A program made the position numbers and the translations under genes. Of a stretch of DNA of 64,000 nucleotides, positions 38,142-44,314 are shown one piece after another; position 1 is the stretch's first letter; every line of letters starts with the position of its first letter. The notes under the pieces were generated by a model. It saw nothing but the letters and a program-made list of their open reading frames with translations. It was not told where the DNA came from and ran no database searches. The stretch covers positions 310,001 to 374,000 of the forward strand of contig DRFO01000017.1 of NCBI GenBank assembly GCA_011050525.1, written 5' to 3'. This stretch comes from Halopseudomonas xinjiangensis (GTDB lineage Bacteria; Pseudomonadota; Gammaproteobacteria; Pseudomonadales; Pseudomonadaceae).

Positions 38142-38414
38142 ATGGGCGTTACTACAGTTCGACTTCAAGCAGACGTTGAGCAGCGCCTGGAAGCAATCGC
38201 CAGCAGACTTCATCGAAGCAAAGGCTGGGTGACTAACCAGGCACTGTCGGAATACATTGAAAAGCAGCAGCTTGAGCAAGAGCGTTGGAAGCAAACGCTA
38301 GAAGCAATGGAATCCGCCGCCCAAGGTAAAGTGGTTGATGCCAGCGAGGTTCATAGTTGGCTTAATAGCTGGGGAACCGACAACGAGCAGGATGTGCCGA
38401 GGTCAGGTAAGTGA
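38142..38414 (+). CDS. Ribbon-helix-helix antitoxin (RelB/ParD-like)
   Basis: Antitoxin and autorepressor of a type II toxin-antitoxin pair, 90 residues. The N-terminal TTVRLQADVEQRLEAIASRL followed by SKGWVTNQALSEYIE is the CopG-type ribbon-helix-helix. The C-terminal half is charged and helical and ends with VVDASEVHSWLNSWG, a pattern seen in RelB-like partners of RelE/ParE toxins. GAGGG precedes the ATG. Its stop overlaps the toxin start (GTGA). It lies 190 bases downstream of tRNA-Ser. Confidence 0.85.
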   Translation: MGVTTVRLQADVEQRLEAIASRLHRSKGWVTNQALSEYIEKQQLEQERWKQTLEAMESAAQGKVVDASEVHSWLNSWGTDNEQDVPRSGK

Positions 38415-38692
38415 AACTGGTTTACACGGATGAAGCCATTGAAGATTTGAAGCGCCTCAGGGAGTTCATCGCAGTCCACAATCCTTCCGCTGCAGCGAGA
38501 ATAGCCGCAGAATTGATTGCCAAAATCGAATTGCTACCAGACCTTCCTAAATTGGGGGCACCGGTTGAACTGGCACCGGTGCCTGATTCTGTCCGCGACA
38601 TGGTTTTTGGCAAGTACGTCGTGCGCTATTCAGTGCATACCAGTGTCATCATCATCCTCCGGGTATGGCTTGGCTTGGAGGGTGAACGGTAG
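38411..38692 (+). CDS. RelE/ParE family toxin
   Basis: Toxin of 93 residues with the RelE/ParE fold: MKLVYTDEAIEDLKRLREFI, then AARIAAELIAKIELLPDLPKLGAPV, and a C-terminal YVVRYSVHTSVIIILRVW strand hairpin. RelE members cleave mRNA on the ribosome and ParE members poison gyrase; sequence alone does not settle which. It starts at a GTG that overlaps the antitoxin stop by four bases, so synthesis is coupled. Confidence 0.87.
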   Translation: MKLVYTDEAIEDLKRLREFIAVHNPSAAARIAAELIAKIELLPDLPKLGAPVELAPVPDSVRDMVFGKYVVRYSVHTSVIIILRVWLGLEGER

Positions 38693-39174
38693 CAATCTAA
38701 CCAGCCGCTGTTGCTGTGGTTGACTCGCATACGGGCCAAGTTGCTAGCTGCAGCCCCAACGCCCAATCATTAAGCTGTCCCGCCCGAATCTGCTCAGCCT
38801 GCAAGTCTCTTATTTCGCCGATGCCAGCATGGCAAGGCTCATGATTACTGCAAAGCTGAGCCAGATTTTAAACCGTCGTACCGCGCGCTCATCATCTCGC
38901 TTTATGGCTTTGACGAAGCTGGACCAGAGGTTCATCCCGCACCTGCCTGCCGTGTGGCGCGGGTTCTGTAGAGGGAGATCAGTAAGCTTGATACTGGCGG
39001 GGAAGCTTGATTTAGGTGCGACGGGAGGTAGGCCCCGCCCCTTCCACCACCGCTGTTGTTTTACCATGTCGCTTCGCCACTATTCAGATGCGTATGTCCG
39101 TTGACATGCGTCTAATAGAAAAGTTGCGACCTGATTCATCTCGTGCAGAAAAAGCAGCCGGACCCCACGGAAAG
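38693..39174. other. 482-bp region with at most one tiny gene
   Basis: Between the toxin and cysH there is no sizeable gene. The only coding signal is the 41-residue membrane-protein frame at 38810-38935 on the minus strand. The rest shows no RNA gene, repeat or recognisable terminator. No copy of the tRNA-Ser 3' end was seen that would mark an integrated island. Confidence 0.5.
38810..38935 (-). CDS. Putative 41-residue single-span membrane protein
   Basis: Small frame with an AGGTG site five bases before its ATG. It encodes a basic N-terminal half (MNLWSSFVKAIKRDDERAVR) and one hydrophobic segment (WLSFAVIMSLAMLASA). The polar helix, span and good ribosome binding site suggest a real small protein, but I recognise no family and it could be chance. 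Confidence 0.4.
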   Translation of the reverse strand: MNLWSSFVKAIKRDDERAVRRFKIWLSFAVIMSLAMLASAK

Positions 39175-39795
39175 TCAGTGGCTGATATGTAACCCGCACT
39201 CCCGGTTCTCTTCGCCCTTGGTTGGATCGAAGTAGTCGAAATTGTTGGGCAGGTCGTGGGCAACGAGGTATTGGTACAAATCCTTGGCGCTCCAGTAGAG
39301 CAGGGGAGCCACTTTGATCAGGCCGTCCGGGTTGAGGCTTACCGGTTCCATCTGGGCTCGCACGGCGGTGTCGCTGGCGCGCAGTGCAGTAAACCAGACC
39401 TGCGGAGCCGCTTCGCTCAGCGCCCGGGCGAATGGCTCCAGCTTCACCTCTTCGGTGAACGCGGCGTGACGCGGATCGTCAAGCGCTGGAACGGGTCCGT
39501 CCACGGCCTCGCGGTGTGCGCGGGAGCGCCTGGGGAGATAGATTTGCAGGTTTAGCTGCAAGCGTTGGGTCACTTCATCGGCAAATCGATAGGTGGCCTC
39601 GGTGTTGTAGCCGCTGTCCATCCACAGGATAGGTATGTTCGGCTGGACCTGGCTCACCATATGCAGGATTACCGCCTCGAAGGGCCGGAAGTTGGTTGTG
39701 CAAAGCGCCGGCTTGCCTAGCCCAAGCGCCCATTCCACAAGTTTTTGAGCGTCATTTCCATGGGCACTGTTGATGCTTTCAAGATCGAGCGTCAT
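39175..39795 (-). CDS. cysH: Phosphoadenosine phosphosulfate reductase family protein (short CysH)
   Basis: Predicted thioredoxin-dependent PAPS reductase of sulfate assimilation, 206 residues. It follows E. coli CysH closely in the core (DSGYNTEATYRFADEVTQRL, VWFTALRASDTAVRA, LLYWSAKDLYQYLVAHDLP) and keeps the catalytic ECGLH at the C-terminus. It lacks the Cys-Cys and Cys-x-x-Cys pairs that hold the [4Fe-4S] cluster of APS reductases, so it belongs with the PAPS type. It is about 38 residues shorter than E. coli CysH, and the nucleotide loop reads TTNFRPFEAV. AGGAG is six bases before the ATG at 39795. It is divergent from nirB. Confidence 0.83.
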   Translation of the reverse strand: MTLDLESINSAHGNDAQKLVEWALGLGKPALCTTNFRPFEAVILHMVSQVQPNIPILWMDSGYNTEATYRFADEVTQRLQLNLQIYLPRRSRAHREAVDGPVPALDDPRHAAFTEEVKLEPFARALSEAAPQVWFTALRASDTAVRAQMEPVSLNPDGLIKVAPLLYWSAKDLYQYLVAHDLPNNFDYFDPTKGEENRECGLHISH

Positions 39796-40176
39796 CAAAG
39801 ACTCCTGGGTGATAAAGGCTATGTGTCAGCTAGGTTGAACGATGCTCGCATGCTTGGCGACCTGCACCGGACGGATCACTGGAGCCAGTCGCTGTGCGCC
39901 GCCGCTTCGGCTTTCTATTACGAAATAGGTCGCGCCAAAAAGTTCCAACGCCCAACAGCGTGCATCGGCCATGGGCGCAAACGTATCGGCCGCCCTATAG
40001 AACGCTGCGCACCAAAAGGGGACTCAGGATTTTGCATTGCCCCCTTCTGGCCCAAGGCGCTACGCCACAACGTCTTCGCTAAGCCAAGCGCAGTACTAGC
40101 TGCGATCACGCCGAAGCAAGGTCGTTACAGGTCGTTGCTCGCTTAGCTTCCGTGCTGTGAGGGCCGTCCTGCACCC

Positions 40177-40192
40177 TGGCACGCGCCTTGCT
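40177..40192 (+). promoter_or_regulatory. Sigma-54 (RpoN) promoter of nirB
   Basis: TGGCAC-N5-TTGCT matches the sigma-54 consensus exactly at all conserved positions, with the GG at 40178-40179 and GC at 40190-40191. Transcription would start near 40203, giving a leader of about 210 bases. Nitrogen-regulated nitrite assimilation genes are typical NtrC/RpoN targets. Confidence 0.85.
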
Positions 40193-40281
40193 TTATCTAA
40201 TAGTACCTGTCCAAACACTGGCCAGGCGTCCCATGTGATCAATGACGATCACCAGCCTGTAATAAGGGTGGGACGGGTGAA

Positions 40282-40374
40282 TCGGGCAGCGTAGCCCGAC
40301 TAATCCTGGAACTTACAGACGAACACCAGGCAAAGGCGCCTGGGGCCGATTGATGGCTCCAGGCGTTTTTTTTT
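40282..40374 (+). promoter_or_regulatory. ANTAR (NasT)-type antitermination leader of nirB
   Basis: First hairpin: TCGGGC-AGCGTA-GCCCGA (40282-40299). Second: CCAGGC-AAAGGC-GCCTGG (40326-40343). Both have six-base loops with A at position 1 and G at position 4, the signature bound by ANTAR-domain antiterminators. The second stem shares its right arm with an intrinsic terminator (40337-40365, 11 bp, then nine T), so only one can form. Bound protein would hold the second hairpin and let RNA polymerase reach nirB, 39 bases beyond the T run. In Pseudomonas the expected protein is NasT, released by NasS when nitrate or nitrite is present; neither gene is in this window. Confidence 0.85.
40337..40374 (+). 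terminator. Leader terminator ahead of nirB
   Basis: An eleven-pair stem with one G-U (40337-40347 with 40355-40365, loop gattgat) is followed by nine T. A strong terminator placed between promoter and start codon implies attenuation. Confidence 0.93.
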
Positions 40375-40413
40375 GCGGGTCGCCCTGGCAGCGGCTCTGA
40401 CTGAGGAAAGGCT

Positions 40414-42972
40414 ATGAACTCTATCGTCACTCCGATCAAGAGCGAGACACTGGTCATTATCGGCAACGGCATGGTAGGGCATCACTGCGTTGAACAGCTG
40501 ATCGAGCGCGGTGCGTTGGCGCACTACGACGTGCATGTATTCGGAGAAGAACGTCAGCGTGCCTATGATCGCGTGCACCTGTCCGAGTATTTTGGTGGGC
40601 GCGATGCCGAATCCCTTGCGCTCTGTGAAGCTGATCTCTACACCCTCCATGGCGTGCACCTCCACCTTGGCGTGCAGGTACTGGAGATTGATCGGCAAAC
40701 CAGGGAGGTGGTGACCACCGCCGGACGCCAGGCCTATGATCGACTGGTTCTGGCTACCGGGTCTTATCCTTTCGTGCCGCCAATTCCCGGAGCTGACGGC
40801 AGTTCGCGTCTGGTTTATCGCACTCTGGATGATCTGGACGCCATCCGCGCGGCGGCGGTGCATGCCCGGCGGGGTGTAGTGGTTGGCGGCGGCTTGCTCG
40901 GGTTGGAGGCTGCAAACGCGCTCAAATCCCTGGGTCTTGAGGCGCACGTGGTGGAATTTGCCCCGCGTCTGATGCCGGTACAGCTGGATGCGGAGGGGGG
41001 GAGTGCACTGCGGGCCAGAATCGAGGCGCTGGGCGTGGGCGTTCATCTGTCGCGTGCCACCCAGGAAATTGTACCGGGTGAGGAGTATGCCTATCGAATG
41101 AATTTCAACGACGGCGAGTTCCTTGAGACCGACCTGATTCTATTCTCGGCCGGGATTCGTCCGCAGGATGCCCTGGGGCGTTCGGCCGGGCTTGCAGTCG
41201 CAGAGCGCGGCGGCGTAATCATCGATGGCGATTATCGCACCAGTGACCCGGCCATCTTCGCCATCGGCGAATGCGCCTCCTGGAACGGCAGCTGTTTCGG
41301 ACTGGTTGCGCCTGGCTACGCCATGGCGCGCAACCTGGCCGCCCAACTGGTGGGCGAGCAGCATGACCCGTTCGCTGGCGCCGATATGTCCACCAAGCTC
41401 AAGCTGCTCGGCGTGGATGTTGGCTCGATTGGCGACGCGCACGCCGCCACGCCTGGTGCCAAAAGCTACCGCTTTATCGACGAGACGACTGGCAGTTACC
41501 GCCGCCTGGTCATTTCCGCTGATGGCAAGAAAGTAATCGGCGCTGTGCTGGTCGGTGATAACAGCTATTACGATACGCTGTTGCAGTACGCGCAGAACGC
41601 TATCGCGCTGCCAAAGGACCCGTCGAGTCTGATCCTGCCGTTGTCAGACGGCGCGCCGACTCTTGGTGCAGACGCCTTGCCAGCTACCGCAACCATCTGC
41701 TCCTGCCACAACGTCAGCAAGGGAGCGGTCTGCTGTGCGGTCGATGCCGGTTGCACCGATCTGGGCGACCTGAAAGCCGAGACCAAGGCCGGCACCGGTT
41801 GTGGCGGTTGCAGCGCGCTGCTCAAGCAGGTTTTTGAGCACGAGCTGAGCGCTCGGGGCGTGGCGGTCGACAAGAGCCTTTGCGAGCACTTTGCCCACAC
41901 CCGTCAAGAGCTTTACGCCATCGTTCGGGTAGAGGGCGTGATCAGCTTCGACGAGCTTATTGCCAGGCACGGCCGCGGCCATACCGGCTGCGAAATATGC
42001 AAACCCGCCGTCGGCTCAATACTCGCCTCGTGCTGGAATCAGCCGATCACCGACCCCGCACTGGTACCGCTGCAGGACACCAACGACACCTTCATGGCGA
42101 ATATGCAGAAGAACGGCACCTATTCGGTGGTCCCGCGTATCGCAGGCGGCGAGATCACGCCTGACAAGCTGATTGCCCTGGGCGTCGTGGCCAAAAAATA
42201 CGATCTCTACACCAAGGTTACCGGTGGTCAGCGAATCGACCTGTTTGGTGCGCAGCTGCATCAGTTGCCGGACATCTGGGGCGAGTTGATCGAAGCGGGG
42301 TTCGAAACCGGGCATGCCTACGGTAAATCGCTGCGCACGGTGAAATCCTGCGTAGGTAGCACCTGGTGTCGTTACGGCGTGCAGGACAGCGTGGGCATGG
42401 CCATTCGCCTTGAGGATCGCTACAAGGGGCTGCGTGCGCCGCACAAGATCAAATTCGGCGTATCGGGCTGCACCCGCGAATGCGCCGAAGCGCAAAGTAA
42501 GGATGTTGGCGTCATCGCCACCGAAAAAGGCTGGAATCTCTACGTCAGCGGCAACGGCGGCATGCGTCCGCGCCATGCCGAGCTTTTTGCCACCGATCTG
42601 GACGACGCCACTCTTATACGCTTCATCGACCGTTTTCTGATGTTCTACATCCGCACTGCCGACAAGCTCCAGCGCACCTCCGTGTGGAGGGAAAGTTTGG
42701 AGGGCGGGCTGGATTACCTCAAGGAAGTGGTCATCGATGACAGCCTGGGTCTGGCCGCCGAGCTCGAGGCGCAGATGCAGCTAGTGGTCGATCGCTACGA
42801 ATGTGAATGGGCCAATGCTCTCCAGGACCCGGAGAAGCTCAAGCGCTTTCGGACCTTCGTCAATGACGAGCGGGGCGATCCTGACATCCATTTCGTGAAG
42901 GAACGAGGCCAGCGCCGTCCGGTGCACGCGTCCGAGCTACACCTGATCCCTGTTACCGAGGAGACCCCCTGA
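40414..42972 (+). CDS. nirB: Nitrite reductase (NAD(P)H), large subunit NirB
   Basis: Assimilatory enzyme that reduces nitrite to ammonium with NAD(P)H in the cytoplasm. The 852-residue protein has, in order, a pyridine nucleotide-disulfide oxidoreductase part (LVIIGNGMVGHHCVEQL near residue 14, VVVGGGLLGLEAANAL near 153), a BFD-like [2Fe-2S] segment (ICSCHNVSKG and GTGCGGCSALL) and the sulfite/nitrite reductase half. The last ligates siroheme and [4Fe-4S] through CVGSTWC and CTRECAEAQ. The start has GGAAAGG just upstream. Its stop overlaps the nirD start by one base. It is controlled by the sigma-54 promoter and leader described above. Confidence 0.96.
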   Translation: MNSIVTPIKSETLVIIGNGMVGHHCVEQLIERGALAHYDVHVFGEERQRAYDRVHLSEYFGGRDAESLALCEADLYTLHGVHLHLGVQVLEIDRQTREVVTTAGRQAYDRLVLATGSYPFVPPIPGADGSSRLVYRTLDDLDAIRAAAVHARRGVVVGGGLLGLEAANALKSLGLEAHVVEFAPRLMPVQLDAEGGSALRARIEALGVGVHLSRATQEIVPGEEYAYRMNFNDGEFLETDLILFSAGIRPQDALGRSAGLAVAERGGVIIDGDYRTSDPAIFAIGECASWNGSCFGLVAPGYAMARNLAAQLVGEQHDPFAGADMSTKLKLLGVDVGSIGDAHAATPGAKSYRFIDETTGSYRRLVISADGKKVIGAVLVGDNSYYDTLLQYAQNAIALPKDPSSLILPLSDGAPTLGADALPATATICSCHNVSKGAVCCAVDAGCTDLGDLKAETKAGTGCGGCSALLKQVFEHELSARGVAVDKSLCEHFAHTRQELYAIVRVEGVISFDELIARHGRGHTGCEICKPAVGSILASCWNQPITDPALVPLQDTNDTFMANMQKNGTYSVVPRIAGGEITPDKLIALGVVAKKYDLYTKVTGGQRIDLFGAQLHQLPDIWGELIEAGFETGHAYGKSLRTVKSCVGSTWCRYGVQDSVGMAIRLEDRYKGLRAPHKIKFGVSGCTRECAEAQSKDVGVIATEKGWNLYVSGNGGMRPRHAELFATDLDDATLIRFIDRFLMFYIRTADKLQRTSVWRESLEGGLDYLKEVVIDDSLGLAAELEAQMQLVVDRYECEWANALQDPEKLKRFRTFVNDERGDPDIHFVKERGQRRPVHASELHLIPVTEETP

Positions 42973-43364
42973 TGAGTCAGCCAAACGCGTTATCTGCCCC
43001 ACCGCTGTCCTCAAGTCGCAACTCCAACGCCTGGAGCCGACTGTGCAGCCGCCAGGACCTGGTGGCCAATTCCGGCGTGGTTGCCTGGCTCGATGGCGCT
43101 CAGGTCGCGCTGTTTCACCTGCCGCATACCCCTGACGGCGAACAGCTTTTCGCCGTAGAAAACCGCGATCCCAAGTCAGGTGCGAACGTAGTCGGGCGTG
43201 GCATCGTCGGCCAGCTCAAGGGCGACCTGGTTATCGCATCGCCGCTCTACAAGCAGCACTACCGGTTGAAGGACGGCAGCTGCGTGGAATATCCGGAGCA
43301 GCGCCTGCGCGTCTGGCCGGTGCGATTGAATGGCGATGTCGTGGAAATAGGGCCACTCGGCTGA
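42972..43364 (+). CDS. nirD: Nitrite reductase (NAD(P)H), small subunit NirD
   Basis: Small partner of NirB with a Rieske-like fold, 130 residues. It shows the family features WSRLCSRQDLVANSGVVAWL, VALFHLP and FAVENRDPKSGANVVGRGIVG, with no Cys/His cluster ligands, as is normal for NirD. The TGATG junction with nirB indicates translational coupling. Confidence 0.93.
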   Translation: MSQPNALSAPPLSSSRNSNAWSRLCSRQDLVANSGVVAWLDGAQVALFHLPHTPDGEQLFAVENRDPKSGANVVGRGIVGQLKGDLVIASPLYKQHYRLKDGSCVEYPEQRLRVWPVRLNGDVVEIGPLG

Positions 43365-43440
43365 TCGATACGAGCCAGGCCGCACAGGTCTCTACCAATA
43401 GTCGTCATCCTTAACCGAATCATGGAAAGAGAGTAAAAAC

Positions 43441-44250
43441 ATGTCTTATCTAGTGCCTGCAGAGTTCGTTACGAAGATGGTGGACGCGGGAGAATCCAAA
43501 CTCTTCATGGCGACCCGAGACGTATTGATCCGTGCCTACATGGCTGGGGCCATTCTGGCAATTGCCGCGGTATTCGCGGTGACGGTCACGGTGCAGACAG
43601 GCTCGCCAATTATCGGCGCCATCCTCTTCCCGGTCGGATTCTGCATCTTGTATCTGATGGGTTTCGATCTATTGACTGGCGTCTTCGTGCTCACCCCGTT
43701 GGCGTTGTTCGACAAACGGCCGGGCGTAACGGTGGGCGGCATCCTGAAGCATTGGGGTGTGGTTTTCACCGGCAACTTTCTGGGCGCCTTGACGGTGGCT
43801 CTGTTGATGGCAATCGTCTTCACCTACGGCTTCACCAGGGAACCCGATGCGGTTGGCAAGATCATCGGCGATATCGGTGAAGGCCGCACACTGGGCTACA
43901 AGGAATATGGTGCAGGCGGAATGCTGACGATTTTCATCCGGGGTGTGCTGTGTAACTGGATGGTTTCCCTGGGTGTGGTGGGCGCGATGGTTTCCACGTC
44001 GGTGAGCGGGAAGGTCATTGCCATGTGGATGCCGGTCATGCTGTTTTTTGCCATGGGTTTCGAGCATTCCGTGGTCAACATGTTCCTGTTCCCCTCGGGG
44101 CTGATCATGGGCGGTAATTTTTCCGTGATGGATTACCTGATCTGGAACGAACTACCGGTCGTACTGGGCAACCTGATAGGCGGACTCTCGCTGACCGGGC
44201 TGACGTTGTATGCCACCCACATGAGAACCGCTCCCAAGCGCGCGTTGTGA
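43441..44250 (+). CDS. nirC: Formate/nitrite transporter (NirC-like)
   Basis: Inner-membrane pentameric channel of the FNT family, probably importing nitrite for NirBD. The 269-residue protein has six spans. Family stretches include AGAILAIAAVFAV, FPVGFCILYLMGFDLLTGVFVL, NFLGALTVALL, RGVLCNWMVSLGVVGA and FFAMGFEHSVVNMFLFPSGL. The fifth contains the FEHxVxNM pattern of nitrite/formate channels. It follows nirD after 76 bases with its own GGAAAGAG site. It takes the place where some pseudomonads have assimilatory nitrate reductase, which is not present here. Confidence 0.9.
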   Translation: MSYLVPAEFVTKMVDAGESKLFMATRDVLIRAYMAGAILAIAAVFAVTVTVQTGSPIIGAILFPVGFCILYLMGFDLLTGVFVLTPLALFDKRPGVTVGGILKHWGVVFTGNFLGALTVALLMAIVFTYGFTREPDAVGKIIGDIGEGRTLGYKEYGAGGMLTIFIRGVLCNWMVSLGVVGAMVSTSVSGKVIAMWMPVMLFFAMGFEHSVVNMFLFPSGLIMGGNFSVMDYLIWNELPVVLGNLIGGLSLTGLTLYATHMRTAPKRAL

Positions 44251-44280
44251 GTTTCCCTCAACAAGCCCCTCAGCAAGTCT

Positions 44281-44295
44281 CGGCCCAATGGGCCG
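44281..44295 (+). repeat. Short hairpin between nirC and the kinase gene
   Basis: CGGCCC-aat-GGGCCG is a compact 6-bp stem in the 64-base gap, followed by GGGCTGTTTGG. Too little T to be a firm terminator; it may lower read-through into the kinase gene. Confidence 0.3.
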
Positions 44296-44314
44296 GGGCT
44301 GTTTGGGGTAGATA

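Larger units (their letters stand above)
39796..40413. other. 618-bp regulatory region upstream of nirB
   Basis: No gene here. The right half holds the sigma-54 promoter and the attenuator leader of nirB, listed separately. A possible NtrC half-match, GCACC-AAAAG-GGGAC at 40009-40023, lies about 190 bases upstream of the inferred start; only the left half fits the GCACC-N5-GGTGC pattern well. Longer frames in this stretch look like noise. Confidence 0.6.

Noticed and set aside
39745-40146. A 133-codon frame upstream of nirB
   Set aside because: It begins inside cysH on the other strand, resembles no family, and covers the regulatory region of nirB.
40306-40330. Alternative second hairpin CCTGG...CCAGG with loop containing ACAGAC in the nirB leader
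   Set aside because: It needs internal mismatches; the CCAGGC-AAAGGC-GCCTGG hairpin is perfect and explains the overlap with the terminator.
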